Counted from the stretch's first letter, positions 42,901 through 48,435 are shown. The stretch is DNA of 64,000 bases from Bacteroidales bacterium (GCA_021740905.1 JAIOYV010000023.1:1-64000), one strand, 5' to 3'. Numbers and translations: made by a program. Notes: generated by a model not told the origin, from the letters alone.

Positions 42901-45900
42901 AGATCTGTCAGGACTTGATGTAGGTATGTACGACCTTACAGTTACCGATGCTAATCTTTGTGTTATGATGGCTAGTTATTCAATAACTCAGCCCGATATG
43001 CTTACTTTATCAGGTATGGAAACTGATCTCTTGTGCTACAATGTTCCAATAGGAGCTATAGACGTGACTGTTGATGGCGGTACAATGCCTTATACTTTTG
43101 CATGGTCGAACGGTGAAACCACCGAAGACCTGAGCGGGTTGTATGCCGGTATGTATGCACTTACTGTTACCGATGCCCATGGCTGTATTATAGATATGAG
43201 CTTCGACATAATGGAACCTGCCGAATTGATGATTACTGGAGCAGTAGTTACTGATGTAACTTGCTATGGTGGTTCCGATGGAGCCGTAGATATTACCGTA
43301 GATGGTGGCGTTATGCCATACTCATTCAACTGGTCGAACGGCGTAATGATGGAAGATATCGATATGCTTGTTGCAGGTACTTACGATGTTACTGTTACTG
43401 ATGCAAATGGATGTTCAGTTATGGGTACGTACATTGTGAACGAGCCTCTCGAAATTATCCTTGTCGGATATGTGACTAATGTTTCCTGTTATGGATTCGC
43501 TGATGGTGCTATCGATCTGACCGTAACCAATGGAGTTGCTCCGTTTGCTTACGCATGGTCGAATGGTGAAGCCACTGAAGATATTGCTGGTTTGCTCGCT
43601 GGAAATTATGACGTAGTTGTAACCGATGCGAATGGATGTGCTATAAGTATGATGTATACAATTACACAGCCTGATGAACTGGCTATCACTTCTGTTGTAA
43701 CTAATGTAAGTTGTTATGGTATGGGTGATGGTTCAATCGACATTGAAGTGTATGGTGGTACATCTCCTTATACATACGTATGGGGCGGATTAGAAAGTGT
43801 TGACTTCGACTGGGATTACACAAACACCGGTACAAACCACACTGTCGTGATAAGCAATGCAACACCTATCAACCTCAATGGTACAGGTATCGCAGTTGGC
43901 GATGTGATTGGAGTATTCTACGATTCACTTGGAACCCTTGTATGTGCTGGATATGTAACCTGGACAGGTGCCAATACGAATGTGGCTGCCTGGGGCGCTG
44001 AACTTAATCAGAGTACAGGACAGACCATTATGAATGGTTTTGCCATCAGTGAAGAATTCATGTGGAAAGTATGGCAAGCTTCAACGGGTATTGTTTACGA
44101 TGCCGTTGCTGATTACTTACCTGGATTCCTAGACAGTATGTATTATGTAACTGATGGTTCAAGCGGACTCGCTTCACTTACCGGAACAATCCCTTATGAA
44201 TTCACTGGAAGTGCACAAGACCTCTTCGGCTTATTGCCTGGTGCTTATCATGTTCTTGTAACTGATGACCACGGATGCGAATTGGAAGAGGACTTCATTA
44301 TATCTCAGCCTGATGAAATTATAGTTACTGGAGTTATGAGTAACTTTAGTGGATTTGGTGTAAGTGCTTGTGGTGCAAGCGATGGTGCGATTAATCTTAC
44401 TGTAACAGGTGGTGTGGCTCCGTTGAGCTTTGCATGGTCAAATGGTTCAAGTCTTGAAGACCTTGCTGGTCTAGATGCAGGGACATACACAGTTAATGTA
44501 AGCGATGCCAACGGATGTATGGGGTATGCTTCATTCGAAATAACCGAATTCTGTGATGTTCTTTACCTTGGTACTGTTCCAACTCATGTATCTTGCAATG
44601 GAGCAAGCGATGGTAGCATTAATCTTACTCTAACAGGTGGATTAGCGCCATTTACAATTCTCTGGAGCAACGCCATGAACAGCGAGGATATTTATGGGTT
44701 AGCTGCCGGTACTTATACCGTAACTGTAACCGATGCTTATTCGCAAGTAGTAGTAATCAGTGAAACGATTACTCAACCAGACGCATTGGCACATACCGCG
44801 AACATTTTTAATGCTACTTGCAGCGGATGTTCCGATGGTGCTATTGATATTACAGTTTCTGGTGGCACTACTCCCTATTCGTATGCATGGTCGAATGGTG
44901 CTGTTACCGAAGATGCAACTTTGCTTCCTGCCGGTTTATATGGTGTCCAGGTTACCGATGCAAATGGTTGCACATACTATGCTAACTTTGGTATTACTGC
45001 ACCTTTACCCTCGCCTTTAGAAATCGTTTCTATTGTACCAACAAATATTGTATGTGATGGAGCTTCAACTGGAGCTATTGACCTTACAGTTTCTGGTGGT
45101 GTAACACCTTATGGCTATCTCTGGTCGAATGGTGCAACTACTATGAATTTAGCAAACTTATCTGTTGGAACATATACTGTAACTGTAACTGATAATGCAA
45201 GTGCTGTGGTAACAGGAAGTGCTACTGTTGTTCAAATCGGAACAGCCATGAGTTCAACTTATGTGGCCACACCGGCTTCTTCGTGTAATTCTGCCGATGG
45301 TAGTATTGATTTGAGCCTTACTGGTGGAACTGGACCTTACAGTTACTTGTGGAGCAACGGAGCAACTGTCGAAGATCTTACCGGAATTATGGCAGATTCT
45401 TATGACTTAACTGTGACTGATGCAAATGGTTGCGAATATTTCACCACTGCTAATGTGGATGCACTTGGGATGATAGCTTCGGCTTTGGTTTCAAACAATG
45501 TTTGTTATGGCGATGCAAATGGTCAAATCCTATTATTCGTTTCACAAGGATTACCACCCTATACCTATCTATGGTCCAATGGTGGTACCGATTTCGTTAT
45601 CAACTCTCTTACACAAGGTTCCTACGTAGTAACGATTACCGATGCAGGTGGATGTACTCTTGTAGAAACCTATGCAATTGTTGACCCTGCTCCGATTGTT
45701 GTTACCATAACACCTAATGCAATTGGTTTATCTGCAACAGTGATTAGTGGAGCTGTTGGTAGTTACACTTATATGTGGTCGAACGGTAAGCCTTATCAAA
45801 GCATTAAAGGCTTGACCATTGGACAATCTTATTGTGTTACTGTTACCGATTCAAACGGATGTACTGGCGTTGCTTGTGCAACATGGCAAACAGCCCCAAC

Positions 45901-46210
45901 TGTTGCACTTAATGGCAGTAACCATAAGAATGAGGAATCAACAGTTGTAGAGGATCAGAGCATCAATCTCTATCCGAACCCAACCAAAGACGGTAAGTTC
46001 TATATCGACCTAACTAATCTTGACTTCGAGTCGCTCGTATTTGAAGTAATGGATGCTACAGGAAGAGTAATTTACAATCAGAAAGTTGAGGACAATATCA
46101 ACAGAAACATCTTTGTTGAGATTGAAAATGCAACAGTCGGTGTTTACTTCCTGAAGGTAATAACCGATGCAAATGCAATAGTTACCAAGCGCATTGTTAT
46201 TGTAAAATAG
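27902..46210 (+). CDS. Giant multidomain SprB-repeat surface protein with T9SS sorting domain (6102 aa)
   Basis: Signal peptide 1-20 (cleavage near SAQ). Residues ~21-1380 alternate jelly-roll modules of the MAM/choice-of-anchor type (recognisable by ...PY.EDFE....W..GG.NSSWELG..., AIDD or FDDI ends) with CARDB-like domains (DIGVTAWTSPMTGC...VEVKNFGSQTITSFDIYYTLDG). Four SprB repeats follow (~1380-1829), then more jelly-roll/CARDB pairs (~1830-2645), three Ig-like domains (LGADV.IC.G.SA.LDAG...YLWSDGS, ~2650-2860), then about 36 SprB repeats (~2860-6000), and a type A T9SS sorting domain (SINLYPNPTKDGKF to KRIVIVK, ~6020-6102). Three guest domains are inserted in SprB repeats near 1522-1663, 4648-4780 and 5295-5433. 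Probably a very long cell-surface adhesin or glycan-binding fibre acting with its neighbour. A clear terminator follows. Confidence 0.9.
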   Translation: MRRIYLIFTVLVLATIGMSAQNILFEEDFESSAPGWSTDGSPGVSDWQIGTDLSSTGFTIPAHTFYAASNDNACVCNLISDIYISPEISFGSASGLKVSFDSYLPNPYASGGFTDSKGYIMVLQGSTWTQVAEVTANTNWTNVEISLDGFVSGNAKLGFKHSDQGASTTGWAIDNVVVSAQWDYDIGVTAWTSPMTGCLPNNADVVLEVKNFGSQTITSFDIYYTLDGVNSSVQTVSQIMLSGDTYSHSFNVTLDLSVGVEHTFNATIALNGFTDQGAGNNSFGSDVLVKRYATLPFSFVEGFAANESYYWSLDANTNGNAQFVNETVKLTGNGAIGWVGGINTTTASNAWNDNTSYHSMLELTCNSGMVAAVPENLELVFDLRQETHYSLKYCWFGVFVNGTQIANTLGTLNFNPLTQNSDPWQEQTFNLSAYAGTAFTIELKASCQYADDMVLLDNVVIRPRNEQDAGVSQIIDPKSNCGLASVNNITVVVKNYGVESISNIPVWYTIDGVVTEYYAGTVPGPILAGGVSTPAVFPAKPTPGLENVGPHQFTAFTKLPGDIYFPGNDALTIVVTNLPVISDFPYSQDFESVGYWTPGGVNSSWELGTPNPLNPVINVAGSGANSWMTNLNGNYNNDENSYLLGPCFDFTTMTDPSIDFKIWYHTDAYTDGLQLQSSVNNGSTWEVVGTSYPAPNLDNWYNYSDVSEFGTGQPAWTDVSGGWILAHHSLASLAHEPNVKLRFVFKSDGDNLGGNPQVVQDYDGIAIDDISISDPQATNDIRVMEWLSPLGGYYMSANEVVSIRVKNLGLNTITSFSAYYSLDGGVTNTTPETFTVNIATNDYAIVNFSQTADFATFGTYPCEVTVVLPADENALNNMVSLNVVSLPSISMFPYYEDFQTVDHFWTAGGTNSSWEFGIPAGSTIPVDPGDINPALDSAWVTNLDGVYNNNEFSWVESPLMDFTSLIIPAISMRIAYDAEGFVNDGACVQYSIGGGAWTTLGTLGVPPNNENWYINFVDGLAGEPGWTDYSNGWKLATQDLPIALGGQTDVKIRVLFGSDANTVLEGMAFDDVMIFENAPHDLAVTEWSSQTVACGLSTQEIVTVKIDNLGYFDESNFQIKYTVNGNSVTETVSATILAFSSDYFSFATPVDMSAPGVYTCSVEIITADNDMGNNLLTKSILSSPLISSFPYLEDFEGGNGNWVSGGTNSTWDLGAPNAINPFISTAGSGVNSWVTNLNGDYSPLEESYVESPCFNFQNIGWPAISFQFISDCEFYSSTFGFDGAILEYSTDGGYMWDRVGNLGDTTNWYNVPQVWSFGNTEAWGAQSTGWVTAGIDMFYLGGEPNVKFRFKFASDDYNYPAGSHYDGFGFDDIFVFNNAPYPILTYTSIDNICYLGTNGSIDVTITGGNPPFTFVWGDGATTEDRSGLAAGTYNVTLTDANLNVVDTFMTIGQGAPYYATVNVTQDVLCFGGSNGALEVVVATGNPPYTYLWDNGATDAIATGLMAGTYCVTVWDADGCVAQGSSNIGQSYDWGYSNSLVSHNILIDVTAQITVDGTPVNPNEYLIGAFYDNGGVLECAGYAQWSGAVAVFELAGQDYQMPDGFASGEAFTWKMYRIADGVTLDATATYNYPDTYFTGGNFVDGGFTSIAMLDGTASMPSSSTSVCGTLSEPDDLVLTLIPSNYGGFGISCNGGNNGQIVASTIGGTAPYSYAWSNSVIGANNNGLIAGTYTVTVTDGNGCTKDGSITLTEPALLTISTLVTDVSCNGYSDGAIHLTMGGGVMPYTYSWNTGANSPALVNVPAGSYLVTVTDANGCSITAGATLMQSVLLPLQENFEAGVLPAGWESTHATPSVGWEFGNNLGTPITFEIPSHTIYAGSNDDKWDDYTAMVNDASMDYLITPPMDLMGYSSVNLTFDAFFSNSFYGSVATIEISLDGGATWTVIHTLSTDANWQEDLVVSLSAYVNMCNVRLAFHHNDNGNWASGFAIDNVNIIGTVHDLELTAWVSPTGENCGLTNSEQVSIQVTNLGAQAATGFDLYYILNGTTYTETYNGSLAPGAMMTYTFAPIDLTAFVNYTASAGLSYALDTENGNDMITGIMFGNHPTISIPYLEDFEDNEMEYFGQTVGADATLNIVNDGSNSTLVVTGQNPNAGWFGGINATANDAWNLSTSHQVSALTWCSVDATGLSSLELLIDLQQMFANVPNNSWFRVLVNGVQVGPDYNPSSQTDPMQTIQWDLDAYAGTIFNLTLQFSNRSLDDKVIIDNIILREKIVDVAAVAITSPMASCQYSSTEVVTVSLENLGGLTASGFDVVLNIDGSIITETYNGVAIIPGGFGTHTFAATADLSVNGPHTISVDVNIANDVNAANDVATLNLLSTPYYNTYPFAETAANFGSFWTAGGTNSSWVFGTDTWSTVLNSGSYFNDEMSWVVSPCFDFSTLISPVIELDLSYLTEINLDGAMLQYSTDGVTWNTIGAQGDNDNWYNTANGWSGNSGGIITVRHELFGLAGMSNVQFRMYFNSDYATNAVGISFSNVEIYEQNDIGAVASAPAGVCEGSDFSVDITIQNFGYSVIPAGAVIDVQYTLNGNTVNEMIALSSSLNPGGTAMLNFATVENMMAGTYSIDATATMVADFNASNNAMVTGSIMIYALPVVSLGADVNICNQASAILDAGTWNAYLWSDGSTDQTLTVSAAGTYSITVTDANGCMNSDEIAVGIYPLPIVDLGADVAFCDGLSATLDAGQFVSYLWSDGSANQTLAVSTAGTYTVTVTDSNGCQNSDAIVVSVYPLPSADAGLDQTICFGESATLTASGGDIYVWNNGETTASIVVAPAVTSTYTVVVTETTNGCSASDDVVVNLNYGPVIDNAVVTDVTCYGYNNGAIALSVSGGVTPYTYIWSNAASSFALSNLAPGTYTVTITDGGSCDEIASFVITEPAPVLVTVIDISQNVGYGISCFNTNDGNVMALSTNGIGTLSYLWSNSATTQAIDNLSPGNYTVTVTDSNGCMGTGSILVTEPPELTATVSTTNITCYGYSNGTATVSPLGGTPPYDFLWSNNATTQTVTNLGPDLYSVWVSDANGCVIVVADYVVEPADLLLSATVTSDFNGYGVSCFGASNGSASLTNMGGIPPYTVLWSNGATTNSISNLVANTYTVTVTDMNGCIKDTSVIITQPNPLLGGLNSPLHTTYNISCFGGSNGAITVNVNGGVQPYIYVWSNGATGTNITGLPAGSYSVTATDANGCSIFFNKTLTQPALLEANASVNIQYNGEDVSCFGGSDGQAIVNVTGGVSLSTVLWSNNANTLVAIGLSAGNYTVTVTDNNGCTANSAVTLTEPIAITGSSMVTSSYGTYGTHITCFGSTDGSAYATATGGTGLLSYQWDSSPVQNSDTLVNVGAGIYTVSVTDANGCLFTSSVEILSPDEIVLSASVTSDYNGQDVSCYGSSDGEGTVVATGGTGTLSYLWSSGAVTSVATGLSVGTYSVTVTDENGCFATASITLTEPTVVAGSLEVTSKALFHGRDVSCNGASDGSLAAVNVSGGTPPYTYAWSTGGTDDEIFGLSAGFYALTIYDANLCPINPPLFKQIVNPPVLVINATAADCFAGSNGWATATPAGGTTPYTYSWSNGQTTQTATGLVAGSYDVTVTDVNGCTETHNYILSPLQVSGVIADIDGYSVSCFGGSDGSIDLSPIDGVTPYSFSWDTGENTEDVSGLMAGMHYVSVTDDIGCLVVDSFLLTEPDPVQAEASVTSNYNGYDISCPGAMNGAVTVDVLVGFSPYTYLWSTGSTNQNVSYLLAGTYTVTITDNHGCEGTASVTLEDPTPMGYTAVVTDAACNGTATGSIDITVSGGATPYLYFWNFGAHTEDVSNLTAGTYYVLLLDANMCFIPSEVFVLGQPTTLMANAVVTTDFDGYGVSCFGAADAGIDLTVSGGTTPYDYAWSNSESSEDLTNVGVGSYEVTVTDFMGCSVIVSVQVTEPDLFVATALIDTDFNGYAVSCDGATDGEVSVTLDYGFAPFTYLWSNGSTEAALMGVGVGTYDVTVTDNHGCVSMSSVTLTGADMLTISASIMSDFNGYSISCNGAANGEIMTTVADGTSPYTYMWSNGETTMDITNAMAGDNTVTVTDANGCTAIATVTLTQPDAFTATAVSGILYNGGAQISCPGESDASIDLTVIGGVASVDYLYAWSNGETTQDLTGLGAGIYTVTVTDDNGCVTTASLTIVAPTPVILNVSVFNTPCYGTYYGSATANATGGTPPYNFYWSNYATTQSITAMNSGTFYVYALDQNLCASNSYPVTFVEPTELVVTSSIVGTNNCNGNTNGAIELAVSGGTPFNVAPFYTYSWVKTGQAGIYATTKNISNLAAGTYTCTIKDANNCTKIVSETITQPALISLQLVETHVNCYAEATGSIMVTVTNGVQPLTYNWSNGATVEDLVNITGGFYFLTVTDATGCTAISGKFISEPNELILSLVTTDPFCNGSSNGSLNLSVFGGSAPYSYLWTNGATTQDISGLAAGFYEVTVTDSHGCTERIDDILVEPDVLALTMTGIDVNCNAGGNGTIDLTVTGGISPYSYNWNSGFATTEDISVSTSGTYDVVVTDANGCTASGSQTLGTASAISLAFTGTNVSCNGGANGSLSVAITNGVAPYAIMWSGPGIGQATTFDWTYNNTGSNHSILVQSTISSNIGGVPLAVGDYIGVFYNDALGMLQCGGYFEWSGNSVALAAWGADVGFDGFASGETFKWKVYRASDGMEFDAEVSYMTMANGDTYITNGVSGISSITAGMGNSISGLAIGTYTATIYDAAGCYGVGTYTITQPSAIIANASVHNVTCNGLNNGWISLVALGGVPPYTYNWSNGVTTLNPQNLAPGVYSVTITDANGCTKIPAPVTITEPAVLDFTWTTTDVVCNGQSNGTAMIDITGGTAPYTTNWAGFNPNALAAGNYTVIVSGVNGCSVSHTIAIGQPDVIAITDMITNISCYGAQDGMIDISVIGGITPYMYSWSNGETTEDLSGLDVGMYDLTVTDANLCVMMASYSITQPDMLTLSGMETDLLCYNVPIGAIDVTVDGGTMPYTFAWSNGETTEDLSGLYAGMYALTVTDAHGCIIDMSFDIMEPAELMITGAVVTDVTCYGGSDGAVDITVDGGVMPYSFNWSNGVMMEDIDMLVAGTYDVTVTDANGCSVMGTYIVNEPLEIILVGYVTNVSCYGFADGAIDLTVTNGVAPFAYAWSNGEATEDIAGLLAGNYDVVVTDANGCAISMMYTITQPDELAITSVVTNVSCYGMGDGSIDIEVYGGTSPYTYVWGGLESVDFDWDYTNTGTNHTVVISNATPINLNGTGIAVGDVIGVFYDSLGTLVCAGYVTWTGANTNVAAWGAELNQSTGQTIMNGFAISEEFMWKVWQASTGIVYDAVADYLPGFLDSMYYVTDGSSGLASLTGTIPYEFTGSAQDLFGLLPGAYHVLVTDDHGCELEEDFIISQPDEIIVTGVMSNFSGFGVSACGASDGAINLTVTGGVAPLSFAWSNGSSLEDLAGLDAGTYTVNVSDANGCMGYASFEITEFCDVLYLGTVPTHVSCNGASDGSINLTLTGGLAPFTILWSNAMNSEDIYGLAAGTYTVTVTDAYSQVVVISETITQPDALAHTANIFNATCSGCSDGAIDITVSGGTTPYSYAWSNGAVTEDATLLPAGLYGVQVTDANGCTYYANFGITAPLPSPLEIVSIVPTNIVCDGASTGAIDLTVSGGVTPYGYLWSNGATTMNLANLSVGTYTVTVTDNASAVVTGSATVVQIGTAMSSTYVATPASSCNSADGSIDLSLTGGTGPYSYLWSNGATVEDLTGIMADSYDLTVTDANGCEYFTTANVDALGMIASALVSNNVCYGDANGQILLFVSQGLPPYTYLWSNGGTDFVINSLTQGSYVVTITDAGGCTLVETYAIVDPAPIVVTITPNAIGLSATVISGAVGSYTYMWSNGKPYQSIKGLTIGQSYCVTVTDSNGCTGVACATWQTAPTVALNGSNHKNEESTVVEDQSINLYPNPTKDGKFYIDLTNLDFESLVFEVMDATGRVIYNQKVEDNINRNIFVEIENATVGVYFLKVITDANAIVTKRIVIVK
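32041..33380 (+). repeat. First SprB repeat block of giant protein 2 (4 repeats)
   Basis: Residues about 1380-1829: repeats starting at DNICYLGTNGSIDV, VLCFGGSNGALEV, GISCNGGNNGQIV and DVSCNGYSDGAIHL. The second contains guest domain 4. Unlike repeats 7-26 of the first giant gene, they are diverged from one another. Confidence 0.8.
32464..32890 (+). other. Guest domain 4 inside a SprB repeat
   Basis: Same domain family (residues about 1522-1663 of giant protein 2): SHNILIDVT, GTPVNPNEYLIGAFYDNG, CAGYAQWSG, MPDGFASGEAFTWKMYR. Inserted after the NGC-equivalent Cys (DADGC) with the extra Cys pair YCV/VCG. Confidence 0.72.
41842..42240 (+). other. Guest domain 5 inside a SprB repeat (alternative insertion site)
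   Basis: Residues about 4648-4780: FDWTYNNTGSNHSILV, GVPLAVGDYIGVFYND, CGGYFEWSG, AAWGADVGFDGFASGE, FKWKVYR. Here the domain follows the MWSGPG strand and precedes SGLAIGTYTATIYD, so it sits in the middle of the host repeat rather than near its end; no extra Cys pair. Confidence 0.75.
43783..44200 (+). other. Guest domain 6 inside a SprB repeat (alternative insertion site)
   Basis: Residues about 5295-5433: FDWDYTNTGTNHTVVI, GTGIAVGDVIGVFYDS, CAGYVTWTG, AAWGAELNQ, MNGFAISEEFMWKVW. Inserted after the YVWGG strand and before LFGLLPGAYHVLVTD, the same mid-repeat site as guest domain 5; no extra Cys pair. Confidence 0.75.
45960..46207 (+). other. T9SS type A sorting domain of giant protein 2
   Basis: The last ~82 residues have SINLYPNPTKDGKFYI, MDATGRVIYN, VGVYFLKVI and terminal KRIVIVK, the standard type A T9SS C-terminal domain, closely related to that of the first giant protein. 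Confidence 0.85.
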
Positions 46211-46231
46211 CATAGCAGCTTTATGATATTG

Positions 46232-46258
46232 AAAAAGCCCGGTTTTACCGGGCTTTTT
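46232..46258 (+). terminator. Terminator of the giant gene pair
   Basis: 11-bp stem AAAAAGCCCGG/CCGGGCTTTTT with loop TTTTA, followed by further T residues, 22 nt after the stop codon of the second giant gene. Confidence 0.85.
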
Positions 46259-46305
46259 TTATGTCTTATTTTTATTTTGGAGTGTACTTTACAGTGATTG
46301 ATCCT

Positions 46306-47085
46306 TTAAATTTTCACTTCAAAATCATCTGCATCCAACCAGGCTGGAAACTTCTCCCTAAATTGTTGCAGTTCATTGTAAGATAGTTTTACAATCTCTA
46401 CCCTTTCTTCGCCCTCTGGAATTTCTGAGATGATTTCCCCTTTTGGGTCAATGACCATTGAATTCCCCGAATATTCATATCCGTTTTCATCTTTGCCAAT
46501 CCGGTTTACGCCGATCACAAACGAAATGTTTTCAATAGCCCTTGCCTGTAAGAGGATTTGCCAGACTTTCTTTCTCGGGGTGGGCCAATTTGCCACATAC
46601 AATAAAAGGTCGTAATTTTCCTTGTTTCGGACCCATACAGGGAAGCGCAGGTCGTAGCATATTTGTGGGCATATTTTCCAGCCCTTCAACTCAACAATTA
46701 ACTTCTTGTTACCTGCCGAAAAATGATCTTGCTCGCCCGATAGTCGAAAAAGATGGCGTTTGTCGTAATGAGAAAAAGTACCTTCGGGGGTAACCCAAAT
46801 CAGACGGTTGAAATATTTACCTTCCTCTTCAATGATCAGGCTGCCTGTAATGCAAGAATTCTTTTGTTCTGCCATATCCTTCATCCAGTTTACAGCTTTG
46901 CCATCTATGTTTTCGGCCATGTCTTTCGAGTGCATGGAAAAACCTGTCGAAAACATTTCAGGAAGCACAATAAGGTCAACCGGCTGATTTATGTGTGAAA
47001 GCAATTCTGAGAAATTTTGCAGGTTGCCTTCAATAATTTCCCACAGAATATCGGTTTGGATCAGAGCTATATGTAAATCTTTCAT
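46306..47085 (-). CDS. Carbon-nitrogen hydrolase, omega-amidase (YafV/NIT2) type
   Basis: A 259-aa nitrilase-superfamily enzyme. The catalytic triad is E43 (LPEMFSTGF), K109 (HYDKRHLF) and C143 (ICYDLRFPVW). These motifs and the length fit the YafV/NIT2 branch, which hydrolyses alpha-ketoglutaramate and alpha-ketosuccinamate left after glutamine or asparagine transamination. Cytoplasmic. A TATTTTTG box (minus strand 47090-47097) ends 4 nt before the ATG, so if it is the promoter the mRNA would be nearly leaderless; otherwise it could be read from icd upstream despite the hairpin at 47100-47123. Specificity is inferred from motifs only. Confidence 0.85.
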   Translation of the reverse strand: MKDLHIALIQTDILWEIIEGNLQNFSELLSHINQPVDLIVLPEMFSTGFSMHSKDMAENIDGKAVNWMKDMAEQKNSCITGSLIIEEEGKYFNRLIWVTPEGTFSHYDKRHLFRLSGEQDHFSAGNKKLIVELKGWKICPQICYDLRFPVWVRNKENYDLLLYVANWPTPRKKVWQILLQARAIENISFVIGVNRIGKDENGYEYSGNSMVIDPKGEIISEIPEGEERVEIVKLSYNELQQFREKFPAWLDADDFEVKI

Positions 47086-47099
47086 GATGCAAAAATAAT

Positions 47100-47123
47100 A
47101 AAGGCCGTAATTTTACGGCCTTT
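47100..47123 (-). terminator. Terminator of icd
   Basis: AAAGGCCGTAA (47100-47110) pairs with TTACGGCCTTT (47113-47123); on the minus strand it is followed by TTATTATTTTT. It lies 38 nt after the icd stop codon. Confidence 0.75.
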
Positions 47124-47160
47124 AAAATGATATTATGAATTGATCAATTGTCAATTATCA

Positions 47161-48387
47161 TTAATAAAGCTTTTTTTTCAGATTTTCATCCAGAGCTTCG
47201 AGGAATTGCTCAGTTGTCAGATAATGTTCATCTTTTAAGTCTTTGCCATAAATTGTGAGGGCAAGGTCTTTTGTCATTTTTCCTGATTCCACTGTTTCTA
47301 CACAAACATCTTCCAATGCCTGGCTGAAATCGATCAGTTTCTGGTTTCCGTCCAATTTACCTCGGAAGGCCAATCCACGTGTCCACGCATAAATGGAAGC
47401 AATAGGGTTAGTCGAAGTAGGTTTGCCTTTTTGGTGCATCCTGTAGTGACGGGTAACCGTGCCATGGGCAGCTTCAGCCTCCATTGTTTTTCCATCGGGT
47501 GTAACCAGGGTCGAAGTCATCAATCCCAAAGAACCAAAGCCTTGCGCCAGGGTGTCGGATTGTACATCTCCATCGTAGTTTTTGCAAGCCCAAACAAAGG
47601 CACCTTCCCATTTCAGGGCAGCTGCAACCATATCATCAATAAGGCGGTGTTCGTATATAATGCCGGCTTTTTCAAATTTGTCTTTGTAATCGTTCTGAAA
47701 AATCTCTTCAAAGATGTCTTTAAAACGACCATCATATTTTTTAAGAATGGTGTTTTTGGTCGATAGGTAAAGAGGCCAGTTTTTCATTAATGCCTGGTTG
47801 AAACAAGAATGAGCAAAGCCTTTAATCGATTCGTCGGTGTTGTACATGGCCAGGGCAACTCCATCACCTTCAAAATTGTACACATTGTATGATTGTATTT
47901 CTCCACCATTTTCAGGTTCGAAAGTAATGGTTAATTTACCTTTTCCTTTGGTGAGAAAATCGGTAGCCCGATATTGATCGCCAAACGCATGACGACCAAT
48001 GCAAATTGGGTATTTCCATCCGGGAACTAAGCGCGGTACATTCTTAATCATGATTGGTTCACGAAAAACTGTCCCGCCCAAAATATTCCTTATTGTTCCA
48101 TTTGGGGAACGGTACATTTCTTTTAATCCAAACTCTTCAACTCTTAACTCATCGGGGGTAATGGTAGCACATTTTATTCCTACTCCGTATTTCTTTATCG
48201 CATTGGCTGAATCAACGGTAACTTGGTCGTTTGTTTCATCGCGATGCTCCATGCCAAGGTCGTAATATTTGATATCGATGTCGAGGTAGGGGAAAATCAA
48301 TTTATCTTTTATGAATTTCCAGATTACACGGGTCATTTCATCACCGTCCAGCTCAACAACCGGATTTGCAACTTTTATTTTTTCCAT
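47161..48387 (-). CDS. icd: NADP-dependent isocitrate dehydrogenase, subfamily II (eukaryote-like)
   Basis: A 408-aa homodimeric enzyme converting isocitrate to 2-oxoglutarate with NADPH production. Isocitrate-binding residues S94, R100, R109 and R132 fall at the same numbers as in human IDH1 ([29 protein letters not shown]), and metal-binding Asp residues lie in the DDMVAAALK segment. This is the dimeric type found in mitochondria and in many Bacteroidota, not the E. coli type. Single-gene unit with its own promoter (48436-48466) and terminator. It feeds the same cycle as sdhCAB at 4.8-8.2 kb. Confidence 0.95.
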   Translation of the reverse strand: MEKIKVANPVVELDGDEMTRVIWKFIKDKLIFPYLDIDIKYYDLGMEHRDETNDQVTVDSANAIKKYGVGIKCATITPDELRVEEFGLKEMYRSPNGTIRNILGGTVFREPIMIKNVPRLVPGWKYPICIGRHAFGDQYRATDFLTKGKGKLTITFEPENGGEIQSYNVYNFEGDGVALAMYNTDESIKGFAHSCFNQALMKNWPLYLSTKNTILKKYDGRFKDIFEEIFQNDYKDKFEKAGIIYEHRLIDDMVAAALKWEGAFVWACKNYDGDVQSDTLAQGFGSLGLMTSTLVTPDGKTMEAEAAHGTVTRHYRMHQKGKPTSTNPIASIYAWTRGLAFRGKLDGNQKLIDFSQALEDVCVETVESGKMTKDLALTIYGKDLKDEHYLTTEQFLEALDENLKKKLY

Positions 48388-48435
48388 CTTCTAAATCTTT
48401 AATAGCGATTTTTTTATCATTCATTATTCAGGCAT

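Larger units (their letters stand above)
36480..45890 (+). repeat. Main SprB repeat block of giant protein 2 (about 36 repeats)
   Basis: Residues about 2860-6000, beginning at DVTCYGYNNGAIAL and ending with a degenerate repeat (NGKPYQSIKGL..GQSYCVTVTD). Units are 70-85 aa, each normally with a CNG/CYG/CFG Cys and an NGC Cys. There is no recent higher-order amplification comparable to that in the first gene. Confidence 0.85.

Noticed and set aside
47431-47766. 111-aa plus-strand frame opposite icd
   Set aside because: Shadow of a fully conserved enzyme gene.
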